The notes below the pieces were generated by a model. It was given only the letters and a program-made list of their open reading frames with translations, was not told the origin of the DNA and did no database searches. Of a stretch of 33,316 bases of DNA, positions 16,151-22,852 are shown piece by piece. Both the position numbers and the translations under genes were made by a program. The stretch is from Bacillota bacterium (GTDB lineage Bacteria; Bacillota; Clostridia; Peptostreptococcales; Anaerovoracaceae): assembly GCA_019420305.1 (NCBI GenBank), contig JAHZHL010000031.1, positions 1-33,316 on the forward strand, read 5' to 3'. Position 1 is the first letter of the stretch. Every line of letters begins with the position of its first letter.

Positions 16151-17168
16151 AGAAGCAATCGTAAAAATTGTAAATAAAGAAGACCTTACCTATGAGGAAG
16201 CTTACAGCGTCATGAGTGAAATTATGACCGGACAGACTACCGCCACCCAGAACGCGGCGTTCCTGGCCGCCCTTTCCACAAAAAGCACCAAAGCTGAAAC
16301 CATTGTGGAAATCGCGGGCTGTGCCGCGGCCATGCGGGACAGCGCCACCAAAGTGGAGGCTGGAGACGATCTCTTTGAAATCGTCGGAACCGGCGGGGAC
16401 GGAGCCCACAGCTTCAACATTTCCACCACTTCCGCCCTGGTGGCTGCCGCGGGAGGCATGAAGGTCGCCAAACATGGGAACCGGGCGGCTTCCTCTCAGT
16501 GCGGTACGGCGGACTGCCTGGAAGCTCTTGGCGTCAACATCCAGCAGAGCCCGGAATTGTGCCGAAAACTGCTCAAAGAAGCGGGCCTGTGCTTTTTCTT
16601 CGCCCAGAAATACCATACATCCATGAAATATGTAGGCGCGATTCGCAAAGAGCTGGGATTTCGCACGGTCTTTAATATTCTGGGTCCCCTCACCAATCCG
16701 GGAAGCCCTTCCATGCAGCTGCTGGGCGTATATGACGAATACCTGGTGGAGCCACTGGCTCAGGTGCTGATGAACCTGGGCGTGCGGCGTGGCATGGTGG
16801 TTTACGGCCAGGACAAACTGGATGAAATCTCCCTCAGTGCTCCCACTACAATCTGCGAATGCAAGGACGGCTGGTACAAAACCTACACCATCGCGCCGGA
16901 AGATTTCGGTCTTTCCCGATGCGAAAAAGCCGATCTTCGTGGAGGCACGCCTCAGGAAAACGCGGAAATCACCACAAGCATCCTCAAAGGGGAGCAGGGC
17001 CACAGACGGAACGCGGTGCTGATGAATGCCGGAGCCTCCCTTTATATCGGGGGAAAGGCGGACACGTTCAAAGAGGGCATCGCCCTGGCCGCCCAGCTGA
17101 TTGATTCGGGCGCGGCTCTCGAAACCCTTGAAAAAGTAAGAACCATCAGCAACCAGAGGGAGGGATAG
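16143..17168 (+). CDS. trpD: Anthranilate phosphoribosyltransferase TrpD
   Basis: TrpD joins anthranilate to PRPP, giving phosphoribosyl-anthranilate. The 341-aa protein has the diagnostic GTGGDGAHSFNISTTSA (GTGGD at residues 82-86), then KVAKHGNRAASSQCGTADCL. Many homologues read SVSSKSGSAD in that loop, so AASSQCGTAD is a mild variation. FNILGPLTNPG and VYGQDKLDEIS follow. The ATG at 16143 is inside the end of trpG; an upstream frame to 16092 adds residues that do not fit the family. It is five bases from trpC. Confidence 0.97.
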   Translation: MIKEAIVKIVNKEDLTYEEAYSVMSEIMTGQTTATQNAAFLAALSTKSTKAETIVEIAGCAAAMRDSATKVEAGDDLFEIVGTGGDGAHSFNISTTSALVAAAGGMKVAKHGNRAASSQCGTADCLEALGVNIQQSPELCRKLLKEAGLCFFFAQKYHTSMKYVGAIRKELGFRTVFNILGPLTNPGSPSMQLLGVYDEYLVEPLAQVLMNLGVRRGMVVYGQDKLDEISLSAPTTICECKDGWYKTYTIAPEDFGLSRCEKADLRGGTPQENAEITTSILKGEQGHRRNAVLMNAGASLYIGGKADTFKEGIALAAQLIDSGAALETLEKVRTISNQREG

Positions 17169-17172
17169 ACCC

Positions 17173-17955
17173 ATGAACATTCTCGATCAGCTGGCGGATT
17201 ACGCCCGGCTTCGCGTCCGAAACGCCAAAGAGATCCTGCCGCCGGATCAAATCAAATACCTGGCGGACACGTTCCCCCAGGGGAACTTCGCGTTTGAAAA
17301 CGCGTTGAAAAAACCGGACATCGCATTTATCTGCGAATGCAAGAAGGCTTCTCCTTCCAAAGGACTGATTGCTCCGGAGTTTCCTTATCTGCAGATTGCG
17401 AAAGAGTACGAAGACGCCGGCGCCGACTGTATCTCGGTCCTCACAGAACCGAAATGGTTTCTGGGGAAAGACGATTATCTGAAAGAAATCGCCGGCTCCG
17501 TATCCATTCCCTGTCTGAGAAAGGACTTTACCGTGGATGAATATATGATCTATGAAGCAAAACTGCTGGGAGCATCGGCAGTGCTCCTCATCGTTTCGAT
17601 TCTCAGCCGTGAGGAAATCGGGCGTTTTCTGCAAATCTGCGACCGGTTGGGGCTTTCCGCCCTTGTCGAAGCGCACGACGAGCAGGAAGTGAAAACTGCC
17701 CTTTCCTGCGGCGCCCGGCTCATCGGCGTTAACAACCGAAATCTTCGAGACTTTTCCGTAGATACGGAAAACAGCCGCAGACTCCGGGAACTGATTCCGC
17801 CAAATGTACTCTTTGTATCGGAAAGCGGCGTGAAGGATGGCGAGGATGTCCGACGGCTGCGAGAAATCGGAGCGGACGCGGTCCTCGTCGGAGAAGCCCT
17901 GATGCGCGCGCCGGATAAGTCTTCCAAACTGGCGGAACTGAGGAGGGAAGTATGA
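17173..17955 (+). CDS. trpC: Indole-3-glycerol-phosphate synthase TrpC
   Basis: A 260-aa TIM-barrel enzyme that closes the indole ring to give indole-3-glycerol phosphate. Characteristic segments are FICECKKASPSKGLI (with a catalytic Lys), LTEPKWFLGKDDYL, CLRKDFTVDEYMIYEA, LSALVEAHDEQEV, IGVNNRNLRDFSVD and VSESGVKDGEDVRRL. It is separate from TrpF rather than fused as in enteric bacteria. Its start lies 5 nt after trpD and its stop overlaps trpF by 4 nt. Confidence 0.97.
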   Translation: MNILDQLADYARLRVRNAKEILPPDQIKYLADTFPQGNFAFENALKKPDIAFICECKKASPSKGLIAPEFPYLQIAKEYEDAGADCISVLTEPKWFLGKDDYLKEIAGSVSIPCLRKDFTVDEYMIYEAKLLGASAVLLIVSILSREEIGRFLQICDRLGLSALVEAHDEQEVKTALSCGARLIGVNNRNLRDFSVDTENSRRLRELIPPNVLFVSESGVKDGEDVRRLREIGADAVLVGEALMRAPDKSSKLAELRREV

Positions 17956-18569
17956 CAAAGCTGAAGCTCTGCGGCCTTGTAAGAATCTGCGATATTGAGG
18001 CCGTGAACCGCTTAAATCCGGAATATATTGGTTTTGTTTTCGCGAAAAAAAGCAGGCGGTATGTCGACCCTGCACAGGCTCGGGAACTTCGCGCCAGACT
18101 GAACAAAGGGATTTCCCCCGTCGGCGTCTTTGTAAATGAATCTCCGGAAGCGATTGCCGATCTGGTTCGCTCCGGCATCATCGATGTTGTCCAACTGCAT
18201 GGTTCCGAAGACGAAGACTTTCTCCGAAAGCTGCGGGAACTTGCTTCCTGTCCCATTATCAAAGCCTTCTCCGTAAAAACGCCTCAGGATGTCCGGATTG
18301 CCTGCGAAAGCTCCGCTGACCTTATCCTCCTGGATTCCGGAGGCGGAGGAACAGGAACGGTTTTTGACTGGGATCTGCTGGAACCGATCCGGAGGCCATG
18401 GTTTCTCGCCGGCGGTCTCTCTCCCGAAAACGCGGCAGGCGCGATCCGGCGTCTTGCCCCTTATGGGGTGGACGTCAGTTCCGGTATTGAAACGGATGGA
18501 GTAAAAGATATACAGAAAATGAACGATTTTGTCCGCGCTGTCCGCGGCGCGGCGGAAAGGAAGTTGTGA
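17952..18569 (+). CDS. trpF: Phosphoribosylanthranilate isomerase TrpF
   Basis: A 205-aa TIM-barrel isomerase acting between TrpD and TrpC. The general base Cys7 is in KLKLCGLVRICD and the catalytic Asp is in LILLDSGGGGTG near residue 127; VVQLHGSED and FLAGGLSPENA form phosphate and substrate sites. The ATG overlaps the trpC stop. It ends 1 nt before the trpB start. Confidence 0.97.
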   Translation: MTKLKLCGLVRICDIEAVNRLNPEYIGFVFAKKSRRYVDPAQARELRARLNKGISPVGVFVNESPEAIADLVRSGIIDVVQLHGSEDEDFLRKLRELASCPIIKAFSVKTPQDVRIACESSADLILLDSGGGGTGTVFDWDLLEPIRRPWFLAGGLSPENAAGAIRRLAPYGVDVSSGIETDGVKDIQKMNDFVRAVRGAAERKL

Positions 18570-18570
18570 A

Positions 18571-19761
18571 ATGATAAATCAAAAAGGACGCTTTGGCATC
18601 CACGGTGGGCAGTACATCCCGGAGACCCTGATGAACGCTGTTATTGAACTGGAAGATGCCTACGAATTCTACAAAAATGATCCGGAATTCAATCGGGAAC
18701 TGAACGAATTGCTGTGCGAATACGCGGGCCGTCCCTCCCGGCTGTATTACGCCAAACGCATGACCGAGGATCTGGGCGGCGCCAGGATCTATCTGAAGCG
18801 GGAGGATTTGAATCACACCGGCGCCCATAAGATCAACAATGTGCTCGGCCAGGCGCTGCTGGCGAAAAAAATGGGAAAAACCCGTCTGATCGCCGAAACC
18901 GGAGCCGGCCAGCACGGAGTCGCCACAGCAACTGCCGCCGCTCTGATGGATATGGAGTGCGTTGTATTCATGGGAGAAGAAGATACGATCCGGCAGGCTC
19001 TCAATGTGTACCGCATGCGCCTTTTGGGGGCGAAGGTTGTTCCGGTAACAACGGGGACCGCTACCCTGAAGGACGCGGTTTCCGAAGCCATGCGGGAATG
19101 GACCAGCCGCATCGACGACACTCACTACTGCTTGGGATCCGTCATGGGTCCTCACCCCTTTCCAATGATTGTGCGGGATTTTCAGGCGGTCATTTCCAAA
19201 GAAATCCGTCAGCAGCTCCTGGAAAAAGAAGGACGGCTTCCTGACGCGGTGATTGCCTGTGTCGGCGGTGGTTCTAACGCTATTGGAAGCTTTTATCACT
19301 TCATCGAAGATGAAGACGTGGCTCTCATCGGCTGTGAAGCCGCCGGCCGGGGAATCGACGGATTTGAAACCGCGGCCACCATCAATACGGGCAGAGTCGG
19401 CATCTTTCACGGAATGAAATCCTATTTCTGCCAGGATGCATACGGACAGATCGCTCCGGTCTACTCGATTTCCGCGGGACTGGACTATCCGGGGATTGGA
19501 CCGGAGCACGCCCATCTTCACGACATCGGCCGCGCTCTATATGTGCCCGTCACCGATGAGGAAGCGGTCTGCGCCTTTGAATATCTGGCAAAGACCGAAG
19601 GAATCATTCCCGCCATTGAATCGGCTCACGCAGTAGCTCACGCCATGAAAATCGCGCCGGATATGAGCCGGAATCAGATTCTCGTTATCACCATATCCGG
19701 CCGGGGAGACAAGGACTGCGCGGCCATCGCAAGATACAGAGGGGAGGATCTTCATGAGTAA
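18571..19761 (+). CDS. trpB: Tryptophan synthase beta chain TrpB
   Basis: TrpB condenses indole and serine to tryptophan with PLP. The 396-aa protein begins with the canonical GRFGIHGGQYIPETLM. The PLP lysine is Lys87 in HTGAHKINN, ETGAGQHGVATATAAAL follows, and the phosphate site is CVGGGSNAIG. These mark it as the TrpB1 type that partners TrpA. The ATG at 18571 follows GGAAAGGAAG; the frame upstream overlaps trpF and is not used. It overlaps trpA by 8 nt, consistent with coupled synthesis of the alpha-beta complex. Confidence 0.97.
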   Translation: MINQKGRFGIHGGQYIPETLMNAVIELEDAYEFYKNDPEFNRELNELLCEYAGRPSRLYYAKRMTEDLGGARIYLKREDLNHTGAHKINNVLGQALLAKKMGKTRLIAETGAGQHGVATATAAALMDMECVVFMGEEDTIRQALNVYRMRLLGAKVVPVTTGTATLKDAVSEAMREWTSRIDDTHYCLGSVMGPHPFPMIVRDFQAVISKEIRQQLLEKEGRLPDAVIACVGGGSNAIGSFYHFIEDEDVALIGCEAAGRGIDGFETAATINTGRVGIFHGMKSYFCQDAYGQIAPVYSISAGLDYPGIGPEHAHLHDIGRALYVPVTDEEAVCAFEYLAKTEGIIPAIESAHAVAHAMKIAPDMSRNQILVITISGRGDKDCAAIARYRGEDLHE

Positions 19762-20542
19762 TATCAAAGCAGCATTTGAAAACGGTAAAGCGTTTATTCC
19801 TTTTATTACCTGTGGCGATCCGGATTTGGAAACTACCGCCGCGGCGGTACGGGCTGCCGTAGAAAATGGAGCCGATCTCATTGAACTGGGGATCCCTTTT
19901 TCCGATCCCACCGCTGAAGGTCCTGTTATCCAGGGCGCCAATCTGCGGGCGCTCCAGGGAGGCGTAACGACAGACGATATCTTTCAGCTTGTACGGGAAC
20001 TACGCCGTGATGTGAAAATCCCGTTGGTATTTATGACTTACGCCAATGTGGTGTTTTCCTACGGCACGGAGCGATTTATCCGCATCTGCGGAGAAATCGG
20101 AATCGACGGACTGATCCTGCCGGATCTGCCCTATGAAGAAAAAGAAGAGTTTCTGCCTGACTGTCATAAGTACGGAGTTGATTTAATCTCTCTCATCGCC
20201 CCGACTTCCGAAGATCGCACGGCGAAAATCGCCGGGGAGGCGGAAGGCTTTCTCTACATCGTTTCCAGCATGGGCGTGACCGGAACCCGGACGGAAATCA
20301 AGACAGATCTCGCTTCCATCCTTTCCATTGTCCGCCAAAACACGGATATTCCCTGCGCCATCGGCTTCGGAATCTCTACACCGCAGCAGGCAAAAGCCAT
20401 GGCGGCTCTCTCCGACGGCGCTATCGTCGGATCGGCCATTATCAAACTGTTAGAACAGTACGGAAAGGACGCGCCGCCTTATATCGGCGAATATGTAAGG
20501 GAGATGAAAGAGGCGCTGCGGGAAACTTGCAGTGAAATCTGA
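19754..20542 (+). CDS. trpA: Tryptophan synthase alpha chain TrpA
   Basis: TrpA cleaves indole-3-glycerol phosphate and channels indole to TrpB. The 262-aa TIM barrel has PFITCGDPDLE, ELGIPFSDPTAEGPVIQGAN, LPDLPYEEKEEF, FLYIVSSMGVTGTR and GFGISTPQQAKA. Glu44 corresponds to the catalytic Glu49 of the Salmonella enzyme. The position of catalytic Asp60 is occupied by Glu55 (SDPTAEGP), a conservative change. It is the last gene of the operon. The motif SAIIKLLEQYGKDAPP near its C-terminus reappears as a gene scrap at 27599. Confidence 0.97.
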   Translation: MSNIKAAFENGKAFIPFITCGDPDLETTAAAVRAAVENGADLIELGIPFSDPTAEGPVIQGANLRALQGGVTTDDIFQLVRELRRDVKIPLVFMTYANVVFSYGTERFIRICGEIGIDGLILPDLPYEEKEEFLPDCHKYGVDLISLIAPTSEDRTAKIAGEAEGFLYIVSSMGVTGTRTEIKTDLASILSIVRQNTDIPCAIGFGISTPQQAKAMAALSDGAIVGSAIIKLLEQYGKDAPPYIGEYVREMKEALRETCSEI

Positions 20543-20579
20543 GGAGCGGATTCAACTTTCAGACCCGCATAAGATAGAG

Positions 20580-20602
20580 CCTGCGGGCAGCCGTCCCGCA
20601 GG
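20580..20602 (+). terminator. Hairpin after trpA, possible operon end
   Basis: CCTGCGGG (20580-20587) and CCCGCAGG (20595-20602) form a perfect stem with a 7-nt loop 38 nt after trpA. There is no T-run, so intrinsic termination is uncertain. Confidence 0.45.
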
Positions 20603-20642
20603 TTCCGATTGGAAGATAGGAACTACCATGCCTGTAATCGTT

Positions 20643-21022
20643 CTATCTGCGCTTATATCTGCGTCCTTTATTCTTTCCTGTTGCTTCGATCTCCCCTGCG
20701 CTCACAAGTTCAGCTAAAAGAACTCTTGCTCTTGATTCTTTTACCCCAACAATACCTGCAATCTCATTTGTTTTATATTCTCTATCAGAAAGCATATAGT
20801 CCAGAATGCGTTTCAGCTGCTGTTCGGTCTTCTTTGTTCGTTTTCTATTATCGCCACTTTTTTGATAAAGGATAATTTTAAGATCGTTCTGTCCGGTCCA
20901 TATTCTTCTATCACTTCCAGAGGCTCCTACCCTTGCTGGTCCCATACGCTGTATATATCGGGAACTCCGCTTCCGGCTCTTTCTCCGATTCCTATCAATT
21001 TACCTATTTCTTTTACTTTCAT
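20643..21022 (-). pseudogene. Decayed AlbA_2/RecG-like DNA-binding ATPase gene, C-terminal part
   Basis: On the minus strand from 21022 the frame reads KLIGIGERAGSGVPDIYSVW, which resembles the C-terminal ATPase region (HATPase_c_4) of AlbA_2-domain RecG-like proteins. It is broken by TAG at 20929-20927, where a Trp codon is expected in the family. After EYGPDRTILKLSF the homology switches frame at an A-run (20863-20858), consistent with loss of one base. It continues as SGDNRKRTKKTEQQLKRILD and then a winged-helix end, TNEIAGIVGVKESRARVLLA. The N-terminal two thirds are absent. Just upstream, 21013-21129 holds another coding-like fragment (LPDKDPSNITAIAGAALTQD) that I cannot assign. The intact 100-aa open frame inside is therefore probably not a real protein. 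Confidence 0.65.
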
Positions 21023-21129
21023 ACATCAGATACAAAATATCCTGGGTCAGAGCCGCTCCCGCAATCGCGGTAATATTGCTCGGATCTTTATCCGGCAGCA
21101 CTTCTGATGATAAGAAAAAAATTTTTTAA

Positions 21130-22158
21130 TCAAATCTGCAATTTTTCTGCGTATTCAAACGAAATTTCATCTCTAAGATGAGTACAGATGTAAGCTTGTT
21201 CCTTGTGCATAAATTCGACAATTTCATTTTTGGTCATTTTTCCAAGTTTCCTAATAACAATATCCAAAATACTTTTATCAGCATCTGAAAGCGATGGGAA
21301 GGAGATTTTTTCATTTAAAGAAAAATGATACGCATTTATTTCCGCAATTTCCACTTCTTCACAAGGAACACCTTCAAGATCAATAATAAGATTATGCGCT
21401 ATCGGCACTGCCCCCATCGGAAGTGCCTGATAGACTAATCCCGTTATAGAAAAACCTCTTTTCTTATAAGCAAGTGCATCTGCATACCACATGAGTTTCA
21501 TTAGTTTTACCTTATAAAGACTCGTAATCTGATCAGAAGCAGCAAAATAACGTATGACATCTACAACTTTATCCAATGCGAGACTTGCATTTCCATGAAG
21601 CAACCGATTCCCATGGAATTTTGCATAATATGCCTCTATCGTCTTACGCAAATAAGAATCCTGATCTTTCTCGTAAAGAGCCGTTGCTGCCTCTAAAGAT
21701 TTTCGGTAAGACTCTTCTGACAAACTTTCTTTCGCATCATTCAACAGTGATAAAAACCATGCCGGATCCTGAGCAAGTTTTTTCAAAATTGTATCATGCG
21801 CCTTATCTTGTACCTGATGGCTCTCATACCTGGTAATCGTTTTTTCCCCCCAGCCAAGTATAATACATAAATCTTTCTGACTGATATCATACTTTGCACG
21901 AATTGCACTGATTTCGTCAGATGTTAAGAGCCCTTCTTTTTTTCTGTATGTGTCCTTAAGATGTATATCGTTTTCTTGCATCTGCTTCTCATTCATATAT
22001 AACTCTTCTGCCACATCACAATATAAATAAGAGGCTATATATTCCACTTTCACATTCTTAAAAGTCGCCTTTTCAGTCACAAGGACTGTTTTTACTTCGT
22101 GCTCTTCCATACAGCAGGAGCATAAACAATTTTCACTTTTTATAACTTTCATGTTCAT
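21130..22158 (-). CDS. Panacea (DUF4065)-domain antitoxin with Cys-rich N-terminus and HTH
   Basis: The 342-aa protein has three parts. A cysteine-rich start (Cys11, Cys13, Cys15, Cys16, with Cys47 later) resembles the zinc-binding N-terminus of MqsA-like antitoxins. A helix-turn-helix lies at about residues 80-130 (ISAIRAKYDISQKDLCIILG, then WGEKTITRYE). A C-terminal Panacea/SocA-like domain begins LYKVKLMKLMWYADALAYKK, then GLVYQALPMGAVPIAHN. Panacea domains are known to neutralise many unrelated toxins. AGGAG is 8 nt before the ATG at 22158. It lies 11 nt after the upstream small gene, giving a toxin-first bicistron, and its HTH probably binds the palindrome at 22625-22644. The region is clearly AT-rich, suggesting recent acquisition. 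Confidence 0.85.
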   Translation of the reverse strand: MNMKVIKSENCLCSCCMEEHEVKTVLVTEKATFKNVKVEYIASYLYCDVAEELYMNEKQMQENDIHLKDTYRKKEGLLTSDEISAIRAKYDISQKDLCIILGWGEKTITRYESHQVQDKAHDTILKKLAQDPAWFLSLLNDAKESLSEESYRKSLEAATALYEKDQDSYLRKTIEAYYAKFHGNRLLHGNASLALDKVVDVIRYFAASDQITSLYKVKLMKLMWYADALAYKKRGFSITGLVYQALPMGAVPIAHNLIIDLEGVPCEEVEIAEINAYHFSLNEKISFPSLSDADKSILDIVIRKLGKMTKNEIVEFMHKEQAYICTHLRDEISFEYAEKLQI

Positions 22159-22169
22159 GAAAACATCTC

Positions 22170-22610
22170 CTAATTCTTTCTATAAGGGAATACGTCCGGT
22201 GCAAACGGTTTCTCTGCAAAATGAAATGACATAACAAATGTTGTAGCATTTCCATACATTCCTAAAAGTTCTACTCTTATTTTAATATATACTTCATCTT
22301 TTCCATTATAGACTTTCCCAAATTCACGCATTTCACTTCTCTTGGGGAAACGAGTATCCTTTACTGTCCGCATATAATCTGATACAGAAAGTTTCAATAA
22401 CTCCCTTCTCAATACATCTACAGGATTTTCATTTGGAAATAAAACATTTACAGTATACTGATTTGTATATCTTTCATCTCTATCTTCATCTACAAATCGC
22501 TTTCCTTGAAATTCTATTTTTGCTCCATTATTTAAGGAAAACTGCAAATTTTGTATATATGCTTTAACATCTATTTCACTTTCAATTCGTGCTTTAATCC
22601 CATTCTCCAA
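22170..22610 (-). CDS. Unrecognised small protein, probable toxin of the Panacea pair
   Basis: I do not recognise the fold. The 146-aa protein is soluble, without transmembrane or signal segment. It contains a beta-rich first half (IQNLQFSLNNGAKIEFQGKR), a basic middle (RTVKDTRFPKRSEMREFGKV) and a hydrophobic end (YGNATTFVMSFHFAEKPF). The start is taken as TTG at 22610 because GGAGGAGG (22616-22623) lies 5 nt upstream; an in-frame TTG at 22634 would lie within the operator palindrome and upstream of the ribosome site. It is the first gene of the transcript, 11 nt before the Panacea antitoxin. Toxin identity is inferred from this position only; it could also be an accessory protein. Confidence 0.7.
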   Translation of the reverse strand: MENGIKARIESEIDVKAYIQNLQFSLNNGAKIEFQGKRFVDEDRDERYTNQYTVNVLFPNENPVDVLRRELLKLSVSDYMRTVKDTRFPKRSEMREFGKVYNGKDEVYIKIRVELLGMYGNATTFVMSFHFAEKPFAPDVFPYRKN

Positions 22611-22624
22611 TTTAACCTCCTCCG

Positions 22625-22644
22625 AAAGTATCAATTGATACTTT
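22625..22644. promoter_or_regulatory. Perfect 20-bp palindrome, probable autoregulatory operator
   Basis: AAAGTATCAATTGATACTTT is a perfect palindrome. It starts 1 nt downstream of the -10 box of the minus-strand promoter and covers the expected transcription start, just before the ribosome site of the first TA gene. This is the usual place for antitoxin autorepression. Confidence 0.75.
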
Positions 22645-22645
22645 T

Positions 22646-22674
22646 ATAATATGATCTATTTTCATTTTTGTCAA
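22646..22674 (-). promoter_or_regulatory. Promoter of the Panacea toxin-antitoxin operon
   Basis: On the minus strand TTGACA (22674-22669) and TATTAT (22651-22646) are separated by 17 nt. The transcript would begin inside the palindrome and have a very short leader. Confidence 0.8.
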
Positions 22675-22789
22675 TATAGAAAATAGTTGATTTTTTCTCA
22701 ATTTTTTCCCCTCCTCTCTTTCCGAATTTTCCGCCTTTTCCCCAAAGACACATTTCCCCTTTTAGAATAGTGACTCTACCTGAATTCTC

Positions 22790-22798
22790 TGTTATAAT
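22790..22798 (+). promoter_or_regulatory. Extended -10 promoter for the yhgE pair
   Basis: TG-T-TATAAT (22790-22798) is an extended -10 element about 55 nt before the first yhgE ATG. No good -35 box lies 17 nt upstream, as is common for extended -10 promoters. Confidence 0.5.
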
Positions 22799-22852
22799 AC
22801 CTTCAAGTTGTCCCGTCAGGGGCATACGGTTTACAGATAAAAGGGGTAGTAA

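Noticed and set aside
20643..20945. Treating the 100-aa frame as a functional winged-helix regulator
   Set aside because: Upstream family homology continues in another frame with a stop codon, so this is more likely the tail of a broken gene.
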